Shown: positions 43,034 through 51,870, counted from the first letter of the stretch. The stretch is 61,568 nucleotides of DNA from Anaeromonas frigoriresistens (GCF_016820655.1 NZ_WSFT01000042.1:1-61568); one strand, 5' to 3'. Made by a program: numbers and translations. Notes: generated from the letters alone by a model not told the origin.

Positions 43034-45370
43034 ATGAATAATATAAAGATATCCATAAGAAATTTAGTAGAATTTATTCTTCGATCAGGAGATATAGTAT
43101 CTGGTTATGTAGGAAGAAATAGAGCAGTGGAAGGTACTAGAATACATAGTATGATACAAAAAGAAATGGATGATAACTATACTCCAGAGGTGACATTAAA
43201 GACTGATGTTCATTTTGATGATTTAACTGTAACGGTACAGGGAAGAGCCGATGGAATAATAGAAGAAGATGACAATATAATAATAGATGAGATAAAATCT
43301 ACCACTAGACCTCTAGAGAAAATAGATGAGGATTTTAATCCTCTACACTGGGCTCAGGCAAAATGTTATGGGTATATTTATTGTATTCAAAATGATTTAG
43401 CAGAAATAGATATTCAGCTCACCTATTATCAAATAGATACAGAGGAAATAAAACGATTAATCAAGACTTATAAGTTAGAAGAGCTTACAGAGTTCTTTAA
43501 TGATTTAATGGATAGATACTATATATGGGCTAACTTTACGAGAAAATGGATGAACACTCGGGATATCTCCATAAAAGAATTAGAATTTCCCTTTGGTAGT
43601 TATAGAAAAGGGCAAAGGAGATTAGCCGTAGGAGTGTATAGAACAATAGATGAAAATAAAAAAATATTTGCAGAGGCCCCCACTGGGATAGGTAAGACCA
43701 TATCAACAGTATTTCCCTCCGTGAAAGCTATAGGAGAGAATAAAGGAGAAAAGATATTTTATCTTACAGCTAAGACTATCACTAGAAGTGTAGCCCAAGA
43801 TACCTTTAAAATATTAAAGGATACTGGACTTAGGTTTAAAACAGTGACACTAACTGCAAAGGATAAAATTTGTTTTTGTAAAGAATCCTCATGTAATCCA
43901 GAAGAATGTGAATATGCCAAGGGACATTTTGATAGAGTAAATGATTCAATGTATGAATTGCTTAATAATGAGGATATGATTACAAGGGAAGTAATAGAAG
44001 AATATGCTAAGAAGTATACTGTATGTCCCTTTGAGTTTTCCTTAGATTTATCCCTCTGGGCGGATGCCATAATATGTGACTATAATTATGTATTTGATCC
44101 TAGGGCACAATTAAAGAGATTTTTCTTAGATGCAGAAAAAAAATATCTATTTTTAATAGATGAAGCCCATAACCTAGTGGATAGATCTAGAGAGATGTTT
44201 TCAGCGGTACTACATAAGGATATACTTTTAGCTTTAAGAAGAGTGTTTAAGGAGAAGGATCCCAGAATAGCTAAGGCACTATCTAAGATTAATTCCTTCA
44301 TGCTAAAAGTCAAAAAGGAATGTAATGATGAAGGCTACCATATACAAAAGGGAGAACCAGAGGATATATACTATCCTTTAAAGAAGTTTGTAAAGGAAGC
44401 TGATGAATGGTTACAAGAGCATCAAAAGGAAGAAGGGCATCAAGAATTACTAGAACTATACTTTGAAGTATTAGCATTTTTAAGAGTAGCAGAGGATTAT
44501 GATGAACGTTATGTGACCTATGTAGAAACTAATGGGAATAATGTAAGTATCAAGCTATTTTGTTTAGATCCATCTTATTTACTATCTAAGACATTAGAAC
44601 AGGGAAAAGCATCAATATTTTTCTCTGCCACATTAAGTCCCCTAGAATATTACAAGGATATATTAGGAGGAAAGAAAGAGGATAATACTATGTCTCTTAC
44701 ATCCCCTTTTGATAAAGATAATCTAATGCTAATGGTGGCAGATAGAGTGTCTACTAAATATAGAAATAGAGAGTTTAGCTATGAAAGTATAGCAGATATA
44801 GTCTACTCTACAGTGAAGAATAAAAAGGGAAACTATATGGTATTCTTTCCTTCATATAAATATATGAACGATGTATATGAGACATTTATAGATAAATATC
44901 CTGAGGTAAGGACAATGATACAAGAGATAGGTATGTCCGAGGAAGAGCGAGAGGATTTCCTATATTCCTTTAAAGAAAATCCAGAAGAAACCCTAGTAAC
45001 CTTTGCAGTAATGGGAGGAATATATTCAGAGGGTATAGACTTAAAAGGAGATAGACTATCAGGAGCAATAGTGGTAGGAGTAGGGCTACCAATGGTATGT
45101 CTAGAGAGAAATATCATAAGGGACTATTTCAATGAAAAGAACAATTTAGGCTATGAATATTCCTATATGTATCCAGGAATGAACAAAGTCCTACAAGCAG
45201 CAGGAAGAGTAATTCGTACAGAAAAAGATAAAGGGGTAGTATGCCTAATAGACGAAAGATTCTCCTACAGTGGCTATAAAAAGATATTTCCAGCCCATTT
45301 GAGGAGTAATGTAAAGATAAGAAGAATCGATGATATGAATAGAATATTAGATTTATTTTGGAAGGAATAA
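43034..45370 (+). CDS. DinG/XPD-like Fe-S helicase with N-terminal PD-(D/E)XK nuclease domain
   Basis: The 778-residue protein begins with a PD-(D/E)XK nuclease-type region (residues ~20-150; GRADGII and IIDEIKSTT supply the Asp and ExK). A superfamily 2 helicase of the XPD/DinG group follows: Walker A APTGIGKTIST, the Fe-S cysteines in CFCKESSCNPEECEYAKGH, DEAH in LIDEAHNLVDRS, and QAAGRVIRTEKDKG. It probably processes forked or displaced DNA. ATG 43034 is preferred over GTG 43025 because GAAGGTGAT lies just before it. Standalone gene. Confidence 0.88.
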   Translation: MNNIKISIRNLVEFILRSGDIVSGYVGRNRAVEGTRIHSMIQKEMDDNYTPEVTLKTDVHFDDLTVTVQGRADGIIEEDDNIIIDEIKSTTRPLEKIDEDFNPLHWAQAKCYGYIYCIQNDLAEIDIQLTYYQIDTEEIKRLIKTYKLEELTEFFNDLMDRYYIWANFTRKWMNTRDISIKELEFPFGSYRKGQRRLAVGVYRTIDENKKIFAEAPTGIGKTISTVFPSVKAIGENKGEKIFYLTAKTITRSVAQDTFKILKDTGLRFKTVTLTAKDKICFCKESSCNPEECEYAKGHFDRVNDSMYELLNNEDMITREVIEEYAKKYTVCPFEFSLDLSLWADAIICDYNYVFDPRAQLKRFFLDAEKKYLFLIDEAHNLVDRSREMFSAVLHKDILLALRRVFKEKDPRIAKALSKINSFMLKVKKECNDEGYHIQKGEPEDIYYPLKKFVKEADEWLQEHQKEEGHQELLELYFEVLAFLRVAEDYDERYVTYVETNGNNVSIKLFCLDPSYLLSKTLEQGKASIFFSATLSPLEYYKDILGGKKEDNTMSLTSPFDKDNLMLMVADRVSTKYRNREFSYESIADIVYSTVKNKKGNYMVFFPSYKYMNDVYETFIDKYPEVRTMIQEIGMSEEEREDFLYSFKENPEETLVTFAVMGGIYSEGIDLKGDRLSGAIVVGVGLPMVCLERNIIRDYFNEKNNLGYEYSYMYPGMNKVLQAAGRVIRTEKDKGVVCLIDERFSYSGYKKIFPAHLRSNVKIRRIDDMNRILDLFWKE

Positions 45371-45451
45371 TCCATCTTGAAGGAGACTTTGGGGTGGATT
45401 ATATTTATATGGGTAAAAATGCCTATTTAAGTAAAAATATTTATTTTTATA

Positions 45452-45480
45452 TTGACAAAATATTCACATAAATATATAAT
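45452..45480 (+). promoter_or_regulatory. Consensus promoter of the secreted-protein gene
   Basis: TTGACA (45452-45457), a 17-bp spacer and TATAAT (45475-45480), giving a leader of about 180 nt. Confidence 0.85.
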
Positions 45481-45579
45481 CAATACTAACAAAAGAAAAT
45501 ATTGGAAAATATACATAAACTAGTTATGATTTAATGGACAAGCTAGTCACCATATATATAAGAGTTATATATTATTAAG

Positions 45580-45643
45580 ATATCAAAATATAAATTTTTA
45601 TTTAGTAAGCCGGCGACTAAAGAGTAAATTTTATATTTGATAT
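45580..45643 (+). promoter_or_regulatory. Long imperfect hairpin in the 5' leader
   Basis: The segment 45580-45606 pairs with 45616-45643 around the loop AAGCCGGCG, with TTTAGT/ACTAAA next to the loop. The mRNA continues with AAAAAA and the ribosome binding site, so this is not a terminator. It may protect the mRNA or sense a ligand; no known class fits. The loop holds the GC-rich GCCGGC. Confidence 0.55.
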
Positions 45644-45666
45644 AAAAAAATAAAAGGAGGAAAAAG

Positions 45667-46578
45667 ATGAAAAGGTTAAAAAGTATATTTTTAGCTGTAA
45701 CTTTAATTATAAGTATTTTTAGTGGTAATCTTATAGTATATGCAGAAGTTGATAATACAAAGGGTCCAGAGAATCATAAGAATTCGTATAGTATTAATGA
45801 ATATGAAATGTTAAAAAATATGACTTTTGAGAAAGGAACAATTGACATCGAAGATAATAATGAAATACCTGATACTACAGAAGTATCAAAAAATCGAGAT
45901 AATAAAAAAATGGAAAAAGAAATGAAAGAGTTGTCAAAAAAATTATCAAAAGAAGATTTAATCAAAGAGTATAAAGACAAAATTTATTCTTTGAAGGAAT
46001 GGAAAGTAAAAGAATTAAAGTCAGTTGGATACACAGACAAACAAATTGATGCAATTAAAAATTTTGATGGTAGCGAAGAAATGATGATTGCAGCAGCTAC
46101 AACAGTAGATGTAAACATTGGTCTTAGAAACATTAATTCTAGTTACCAAGGTACAACAGTTGATGTAATTGCTGATTTCAATAGCCAAGGGATACAATCC
46201 AATTGGTTTATGGATATTTTTGCAGTAACATGGTCATCACCATTAACAGTAGTATCTAATACTGGTACTGTTAGGTATGTAAACTCAAATGGGAATAGTA
46301 AATACTATACACATACCCCTGTACCGGCTGATTCACTCTATGCAAGACAAATGAAATTTTATAAGTATAAAGATGAAGGATATCCAGCATATTATGTACA
46401 TAGTGGTTCAATGATAATAAAACTAAAATCTAATACTAAAGTATACGATATAGCTGCTTATGCTGCATATGGATATAATTCAATTAGTGTCAATCCTTAT
46501 GTTTCAGTTAAGGGAGATGTAGGTTTATCTTTCTCCACTGGAGTTAGTAATGTTGGATGGGATTATACTTCAAATTAA
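45667..46578 (+). CDS. Secreted protein of unknown function
   Basis: The 303-residue protein has a signal peptide (residues ~1-26, ending VYAEV). A charged, helical pro-region follows (about 35-140, with MEKEMKELSKKLSKEDLIKE and YTDKQIDAIKNFDGSEEMM), then a beta-rich C-terminal domain (about 145-303) of YxxxxP/Gly/Ser-rich strands. The pro-region plus domain layout suggests a processed exoprotein such as a bacteriocin-like or cell-surface factor, but no family is recognised. ATG start with AAAGGAGG upstream. It has a consensus promoter and a structured leader of its own. Confidence 0.75.
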   Translation: MKRLKSIFLAVTLIISIFSGNLIVYAEVDNTKGPENHKNSYSINEYEMLKNMTFEKGTIDIEDNNEIPDTTEVSKNRDNKKMEKEMKELSKKLSKEDLIKEYKDKIYSLKEWKVKELKSVGYTDKQIDAIKNFDGSEEMMIAAATTVDVNIGLRNINSSYQGTTVDVIADFNSQGIQSNWFMDIFAVTWSSPLTVVSNTGTVRYVNSNGNSKYYTHTPVPADSLYARQMKFYKYKDEGYPAYYVHSGSMIIKLKSNTKVYDIAAYAAYGYNSISVNPYVSVKGDVGLSFSTGVSNVGWDYTSN

Positions 46579-46609
46579 TATTTTAGGCTATTACTAATTA
46601 AATTTTATA

Positions 46610-46654
46610 AAAGCGTTGGATGCATGATAAAAAATGTATTCCAACACTTTTATA
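46610..46654 (+). terminator. Probable terminator
   Basis: AAAGCGTTGGA (46610-46620) pairs with TCCAACACTTT (46640-46650, one mismatch), followed by TATATG. It follows the secreted-protein gene. Confidence 0.6.
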
Positions 46655-46682
46655 TGTAAATGTATTTAAAAGAGTAATAATA

Positions 46683-46731
46683 AAATATCCAAGATGATAG
46701 TTATTTGTAATAGCTGTTATCTTGGATATTT
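46683..46731. other. Long hairpin of 23 bp in an intergenic region
   Basis: Positions 46683-46705 pair with 46709-46731, with three G-T pairs and a 3-nt loop. No T-run follows on the plus strand; the minus strand has a T-rich flank but no minus-strand gene is near. It may be a decayed mobile element or a small RNA hairpin. The rest of 46579-46927 has nothing recognisable. Confidence 0.5.
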
Positions 46732-46927
46732 GAATAAGTAATGAAATTCTATTTAAAGTTATTAGAAAATTATATTTATGGTTTTAATGATATAAATACC
46801 TAAGTATTTTATTTTAAAAAATTTACTTTTTAAAATTGATTAAAGTAATAGTAATTTGATATTTAAGTATAATTATTTTATGACTAGAATTAGTAATAAA
46901 AACTAATTTTAAGGAGTGTTAGTTAAG

Positions 46928-47116
46928 ATGAAATTTATAGCATATGTAATTATTGGTTTTATTATTTTTATTATTGTAAATTTTTTATCTATTAATATAG
47001 GAAGTATAATTGGTGTGGGTTCTTATGAGTCTGGGATAGTTGTATCTGCAATCTCATTTCTCTGTTCAATAGTTGTTATATGCACATTGGTAATTATAGA
47101 TGCCATTAAGAAATAG
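46928..47116 (+). CDS. Small two-segment membrane protein
   Basis: The 62-residue protein is almost entirely two hydrophobic segments (IAYVIIGFIIFIIVNFL and GIVVSAISFLCSIVVICTLV) and ends in DAIKK. ATG 46928 lies 11 bases after AAGGAG, slightly long; an upstream GTG overlaps the ribosome binding site. No family recognised. It lies between two secreted-protein genes in an accessory-looking stretch. Confidence 0.55.
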   Translation: MKFIAYVIIGFIIFIIVNFLSINIGSIIGVGSYESGIVVSAISFLCSIVVICTLVIIDAIKK

Positions 47117-47762
47117 TATTAATGAACATATAAAGTAAAGAATTAAATGAATATGAATAGTATATTGGGACAAAAGTCATATATTTTGTTAATTTTAACA
47201 TAGATTTGAAATTTATAATCAAAAGATCATTATAGATGTTTTCTATTAGTTCAACTTAATTATACAATCAAGCTTATTTTTTACGTAATAATGATGTCAA
47301 TTAAATTTTTCAAAAAAACTATTGTAACGAATGGCAAGCAATGATATGATATGTTCAACAAATAAAAAGTAATTAAATTTACCTGTGATTTAAATGTACT
47401 AAGTGAAATTTAATAGGAGGTGATTAAAGTATGATTTGACTTTACAAAAGTTCTTTTACTCTACAAAAGCTGAAATTTTTTTAAATTGAACTTTAAAGTG
47501 AGATAAAAAATATTAAAACAAAGTATCAATAAATCATATAAAAACATTTGTCACTCTATAAATCCGTAGATGTAATAATAAAGTGACTATATCTCACCTA
47601 GAATGATTTAAGAAAATAGGGGGAAAAGAATCATCCTTCGCTAATTATTCTATAAGTATATTTTAGCACTAGGATATCTCGAATGAAAATTGTATTTTTA
47701 AAAAAATAATATGAATAGAGCATCTAAAAAAGTAACTCTAAACATATTATACGAGGGGAGAA
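47117..47762 (+). other. Long AT-rich intergenic region with gene remnant and possible RNA structure
   Basis: A very strong AGGAGGTGATTAAAGT ribosome binding site (near 47416) is followed by ATGATTTGA, a two-codon frame, suggesting a decayed gene. Further on, GTGAGATA (47498-47505) pairs with TATCTCAC (47590-47597) and encloses GTCACT (47550-47555) pairing with AGTGAC (47582-47587), a possible branched leader structure for the protease mRNA. No longer open frame is credible. Confidence 0.4.
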
Positions 47763-49811
47763 ATGAAAGTGAAAAAGACAATTGTAATTTTATTAAGTAT
47801 CATATTAGTACTAGGCTCTTTCTCATCAAGTTTCGCTAGTACTATACCAAAAACAGATAAAGAAAAGCAGATGAAAATAATTGAAAAATGGGAAATGAAA
47901 AACAAAAAGAAACAAGAAAAGTTATCCATAAAGTGGGACAACCAAAAAGGCGTTCCGAGTTTTATTCGAGGTAAATTATCAGAAAATTCTGTGAATGACA
48001 CTAAAGACATCCAAGCTTTCTTGAAGTCAAATAAAGATGTATTCAAACTAAAGTCTAATGAATTTAAAGTAAAAGATACTGTTACTGATAAGCTTGGTAT
48101 GAAACATTACAGGACTCAATACATTGTTGATACTATTCCTGTATATGGAGCTGAAATGATGGTTCATGTTGACGAAAATGGAAGTGTTTACGCATTAAAT
48201 GGTGAAGTTGAACCAAGTATAGAAGCAAAAAAGTTTAAGAACTCCGTTAAACTTTCAAAAAATGATGCTTTAAAAGCTGCTGAAAAGGCAATTGATGTTC
48301 AACTTAAGCCATACGTAGATTCCAAAGAATTAACTGAAGAAAGTATAAACGAAGATAGATATTCGAGTGAGCCTATCGCTGAGTTATATTTGTATCCAGT
48401 GAAAAAACAATGGAAACCTGTATACATCGTTAAACTCTCTTTTATAAATCCTTATCCAGCTTACTGGCATATATATATAGATGCTAAGACTGGTAAAATT
48501 ATTAAGAAAAACAATGAATTGAGATATGATGAACCTACAATAGGTTCAGGCGTGGGGGTTAATGGACAAACAAAATCCCTTAACACTTATTTATCAAATG
48601 GTAATTACTACTTATATGACACTACCAAAGCTATGAATAACCAAATCAGAACTTATACATCTAACAATGGAACTTATTTACCAGGAAATTACATGACTGA
48701 TACAAACAATAACTTCAATGCATCAGATCAAGCTGCCGGTGTAGATGCCCATTACTATGCAGGACTTACTTATGACTATTTCTATAATAATCATAATAGA
48801 AATAGTTTTGATGGCAATGGGGCTACTATAGCTTCAACAGTACATTATCAATCAAACTATAATAACGCTTTCTGGAATGGGTCACAGATGGTATATGGAG
48901 ATGGAGACGGAAGAACATTTATCGAATTGAGTGGAGCATTAGATATAGTTGCTCACGAGATTACACATGCTGTTACTACCTATAGTGCAGACTTGGCGTA
49001 TCACAATCAATCAGGTGCATTAAATGAATCATTCTCAGATGTATTTGCTATAATAGTTGAGGGAGATACAAATGATTGGTTATTAGGAGAAGATGTATAT
49101 ACTCCAGGAATTTATGGAGATGCTTTAAGAAGTATGTCAAATCCAGAACAATATAATCAACCAGCTCATATGGATGATTATTATCACTCACCAGATACTA
49201 AAGATGGTGACTGGGGTGGAGTTCATACTAACAGTGGTATACCTAATAAAGCCTTCTATCATGTAGCATCAGATATAGGATTTGAAAAAAGTGGAGATAT
49301 ATATTATAAAGCTCTTACACAATACTTAACATCAACTTCAGATTTTGAAGATGCAAGAGTAGCACTAGAACAAAGTGCTATTGACTTATATGGATCAGGA
49401 TCAGAACTACAAGCAATAAAAAATGGTTTTGATTTGGTAGGTATCGGAACATCTGGTGGAGGTTCCGATGATACTTATGAACCAAACGACACGATGAATG
49501 AAGCTAAAGGTTCTTTAGATAATGGAACAACTTACCAATCATATATTTCAACAACATCAGACGTAGACTGGTTTTTCATAAACAAGTCAAACACAGGGAA
49601 TTTAAACATTACTTTAAATAACTTGCCAGGAGACTATGATCTGTATCTATATAACTCAGATGGAAATCAATTAGATTATTCGTATAATGGTGGGACTAGC
49701 AGTGAATCCATATCTTACTATAGTGGTTCAGGAACATACTATATTAAAATAGTAGGATATAATGGAGCTCACAGTACATCAACTCCATATAATTTAACTG
49801 CAACCTACTAA
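47763..49811 (+). CDS. Thermolysin-family (M4) secreted neutral protease with PPC domain
   Basis: The 682-residue preproenzyme has a signal peptide (1-~25), a propeptide with FTP and PepSY-type domains (about 60-250), and the M4 catalytic domain. The catalytic domain shows AGVDAHYYAGLTYDYF, HEITH (398-402, zinc ligands and catalytic Glu), ALNESFSD (Glu422, third ligand) and the GGVHTNSGIPNKAFY region with the catalytic His. A C-terminal PPC domain (DDTYEPNDTMNEA to the end) follows, usually cleaved or used for substrate binding. It degrades extracellular protein. ATG start with GAGGGGAG upstream. Confidence 0.95.
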   Translation: MKVKKTIVILLSIILVLGSFSSSFASTIPKTDKEKQMKIIEKWEMKNKKKQEKLSIKWDNQKGVPSFIRGKLSENSVNDTKDIQAFLKSNKDVFKLKSNEFKVKDTVTDKLGMKHYRTQYIVDTIPVYGAEMMVHVDENGSVYALNGEVEPSIEAKKFKNSVKLSKNDALKAAEKAIDVQLKPYVDSKELTEESINEDRYSSEPIAELYLYPVKKQWKPVYIVKLSFINPYPAYWHIYIDAKTGKIIKKNNELRYDEPTIGSGVGVNGQTKSLNTYLSNGNYYLYDTTKAMNNQIRTYTSNNGTYLPGNYMTDTNNNFNASDQAAGVDAHYYAGLTYDYFYNNHNRNSFDGNGATIASTVHYQSNYNNAFWNGSQMVYGDGDGRTFIELSGALDIVAHEITHAVTTYSADLAYHNQSGALNESFSDVFAIIVEGDTNDWLLGEDVYTPGIYGDALRSMSNPEQYNQPAHMDDYYHSPDTKDGDWGGVHTNSGIPNKAFYHVASDIGFEKSGDIYYKALTQYLTSTSDFEDARVALEQSAIDLYGSGSELQAIKNGFDLVGIGTSGGGSDDTYEPNDTMNEAKGSLDNGTTYQSYISTTSDVDWFFINKSNTGNLNITLNNLPGDYDLYLYNSDGNQLDYSYNGGTSSESISYYSGSGTYYIKIVGYNGAHSTSTPYNLTATY

Positions 49812-49860
49812 AACAATAAAATAAATTTAATCATATAAAAAAGGCGGACTAGAAACTAAA

Positions 49861-50047
49861 GTGCACCCCAAAAGTTAGACAAAAAATCTAATTTTTGGAG
49901 GTGTATTTTTTTATGAAGTATAACTTAGATGATAAAAAGAAATATATTGAATTAATAGAGTTAGGAAAATATTCTTTAAGGTCAGCCGCTCTTGAATGTA
50001 TCTATTGGGTTAGTATCTATTATTTGTGGCATAGGAATTTTTGCTAA
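49861..50047 (+). mobile_element. IS3-family insertion sequence remnant
   Basis: GTGCACCCCAAAAGTTAGAC looks like the terminal inverted repeat of an IS3/IS150-type element. After AATTTTTGGAGGTG and an ATG at 49913 comes the start of an OrfA-like transposase helix-turn-helix protein (MKYNLDDKKKYIELIELGKY, then SLRSAALE). The similarity ends after about 28 residues and the frame stops at 50047. No OrfB and no right end are visible, so only the left end is left. Confidence 0.65.
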
Positions 50048-50259
50048 TAATAAGCCCTTATATAAATTAAGTCTTGGCTTTAATATAGTATTTCTTATTT
50101 ATTGGTAGTGTAAATAGTTTATTTATACTATTAAATGACATTTATATGACTGCTATAATTTTTCATATAATATATGAGGATAAAGTATATAATTTAGAAA
50201 TGAAAAAAGTTTCAGGATATTCATTTCTTTTCATAGAGGGAAATATTAATCTAACATAG
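49995..50259 (+). pseudogene. Fragments of a broken membrane protein gene
   Basis: One frame (49995-50108) encodes a hydrophobic stretch, IGLVSIICGIGIFANN then KPLYKLSLGFNIVFLIYW. A second frame (from 50110 to 50259) encodes NSLFILLNDIYMTAIIF and ends FLFIEGNINLT. They read like pieces of one membrane protein separated by a frameshift and cut by the IS remnant on the left. Neither has a start with a ribosome binding site. Confidence 0.5.
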
Positions 50260-50264
50260 ACAAA

Positions 50265-50328
50265 GGACAATCAAAACAGTATGAACGACATTTTATGTTA
50301 GTTATACCTCTAAGAATGTCGTTTGTCC
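50265..50328. repeat. Inverted repeat, possible mobile-element remnant
   Basis: GGACAA/TTGTCC and AACGACATT/AATGTCGTT pair at 50265-50270, 50284-50292, 50315-50323 and 50323-50328. It lies in a decayed region next to an IS3 remnant. Confidence 0.4.
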
Positions 50329-50435
50329 ATTTGAATTGAAAATTATAATTTCATGAGTTAAAGAAATATGGTCATATAAATATTATGATACAATATAGTT
50401 AATTAGAATATATTACCATATAAAAGGTGATTTAT

Positions 50436-50658
50436 ATGAAAAGTTGAAGGATATAGAATATACTATGTTGAAAGTGATAGCAAAGGATATGTAGGAGATA
50501 AAGATACTATAGATGTTTATACCTTTGAAGCAAAGGTGTTTTCTACTATTATAGCTATTAAGCAGTTAGGTTATTATACTTTAGGGGAGTTATTATATGA
50601 GCAAAACATAGATGGTAAGAATCTATATGAAGTTATACTGGAGAAATATAAAAATTAA
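50436..50658 (+). pseudogene. Small gene with frameshift in its start run of A
   Basis: ATG 50436 follows AAAAGGTGAT, but the frame stops after three codons (ATGAAAAGTTGA). With one A fewer the frame reads MKVEGYRIYYVESDSKG and continues to the stop at 50656-50658, ending YEVILEKYKN, about 73 residues. The A-run suggests a slippage mutation, a phase-variable switch or a sequencing error. Function unknown. Confidence 0.5.
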
Positions 50659-50672
50659 AGATATTAATCTAA

Positions 50673-50702
50673 AAGTCCCTATCTAAACCAGATAGGGACC
50701 TT
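50673..50702. terminator. Bidirectional terminator
   Basis: GTCCCTATCT (50675-50684) pairs with AGATAGGGAC (50690-50699) between convergent transcription units. Confidence 0.7.
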
Positions 50703-50720
50703 ATATAGAAAATACTATAC

Positions 50721-51572
50721 TTATTTATTAAAATAATCTCTATTCTCTATAAAAAAGAATGAATCGAAATTCCCTAGTTCAAACCCCTCTTCATGGATAT
50801 AAATCAGATTATTCCTATAGGTCATAGAACTACCTACCATTTCTTTTTTCATTATTATATTATTTTTCATATCATCAAATAGAAGAATTATATTAAATAA
50901 TTTTTTGTTTTTACTAAACAGTCCATTTTTAGAATAAGCTGTTATATAGACTTGATTGTCAGTAGAATTATCTATCCTGTAATTAAATCTTCTGCTTTCT
51001 TCTAGTTTACCTTCCTTTTTGATAAAATGTATTAGCTCATTATTAGTAAATTCTATTCCTGTATTGTCATCATCATATTTCCATAGACCTAATAAAGCAT
51101 CTTTTATAGGTAATTCTTTTCTATTTTCTTTTATTAATTTTGATTTTTTTCTGTTCTTATCCATGTTTTCCTTAGATTCTATACTTTCATATAGACTTTC
51201 TATACTAGTGTCCAGCTTATACCATTTATCTTCATAGAGCATTTTGTCACCTATAAAAGAAATTGATTTAAGGTCTTTATCATTATTATATTTAGATTCT
51301 ATCTTATAGGCTGTACCTTGGAAATCATCCTGTGTAAGGGAAGAAGTATCTAGACTTTCCCCTTCTAGAGATTTTAATTTAGATATAAACCCTTCTATAT
51401 CACTATCTTTAACTTCTTTATAATATACGTCCTTATAAATGACTATTGTATTTAATTCTTCAAAAAATCCTCTTTTGATAACGCCTTGAGATGTATCAGT
51501 ATCATCACATCCTGATAGAAATATTAAGATAATTAGCATAAGTACTGCATATATTTTTTTTGTTTTAAACAT
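50721..51572 (-). CDS. Hypothetical lipoprotein
   Basis: The 283-residue protein has a lipoprotein signal peptide (YAVLMLIILIFLSGC, Cys at about residue 22). Then comes an acidic-basic outer domain; the second half (about 155-283) begins LLGLWKYDDDNTGIEF, a pattern common in lipocalin-like domains of unknown proteins. The ATG at 51572 has GGAGG 6 bases upstream; the ATG at 51578 touches the ribosome binding site. Its divergent neighbour is the pyr operon. Confidence 0.75.
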   Translation of the reverse strand: MFKTKKIYAVLMLIILIFLSGCDDTDTSQGVIKRGFFEELNTIVIYKDVYYKEVKDSDIEGFISKLKSLEGESLDTSSLTQDDFQGTAYKIESKYNNDKDLKSISFIGDKMLYEDKWYKLDTSIESLYESIESKENMDKNRKKSKLIKENRKELPIKDALLGLWKYDDDNTGIEFTNNELIHFIKKEGKLEESRRFNYRIDNSTDNQVYITAYSKNGLFSKNKKLFNIILLFDDMKNNIIMKKEMVGSSMTYRNNLIYIHEEGFELGNFDSFFFIENRDYFNK

Positions 51573-51648
51573 ATTCATCCTCCAATGGATTAGATATTAC
51601 TACCAAGTATATTATATCAAAGACAAATATATTAACAATATAAACCCA

Positions 51649-51677
51649 TTGACAAAGTAGAAAAATAATAGTAAACT
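51649..51677 (+). promoter_or_regulatory. Promoter of the pyr operon
   Basis: TTGACA (51649-51654), a 17-bp spacer and TAAACT (51672-51677). The leader to pyrB is about 190 nt. Confidence 0.8.
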
Positions 51678-51706
51678 TAGTTCAAGTGTAAAGGTATCTT
51701 TAAACT

Positions 51707-51720
51707 GATCCAGAGAGGTC
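51707..51720 (+). promoter_or_regulatory. PyrR-binding loop of the pyr attenuator
   Basis: GATCCAGAGAGGTC matches the PyrR-binding loop consensus (TCCAGAGAGG). In this family of leaders, UMP-bound PyrR stabilises the anti-antiterminator and favours the terminator downstream. Confidence 0.85.
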
Positions 51721-51777
51721 AGGAAGGTAGACGTATAAGGATGAGTGTATAATTTTGCGGAATTACTATGCTTATTT

Positions 51778-51811
51778 ACCTTCTTAAAGATTTCTTTAAG
51801 AAGGTTTTTTT
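51778..51811 (+). terminator. pyr leader attenuator terminator
   Basis: CCTTCTTAAAGA (51779-51790) pairs with TCTTTAAGAAGG (51793-51804), followed by TTTTTTT, 60 bp before the pyrB start. Confidence 0.9.
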
Positions 51812-51839
51812 ATGCCTAGATACCTAACACCTTTAAAAT

Positions 51840-51853
51840 AGTCCAGAGAGGCT
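51840..51853 (+). promoter_or_regulatory. Second PyrR-like loop next to the pyrB ribosome binding site
   Basis: AGTCCAGAGAGGCT is an almost ideal PyrR loop placed after the terminator. CCTTT (51830-51834) can pair with AAAGG (51856-51860) of the pyrB ribosome binding site, so PyrR binding could also hide the ribosome binding site. Confidence 0.75.
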
Positions 51854-51870
51854 AAAAAGGAGGAATATAA

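Noticed and set aside
45487-45666. Cyclic di-GMP riboswitch in the leader of the secreted protein, suggested by AGCCGGCGACTAAAGAG
   Set aside because: The conserved core of GEMM-I or GEMM-II (tetraloop-receptor and GCAAAGCC or pseudoknot elements) cannot be aligned; only a long hairpin is supported.
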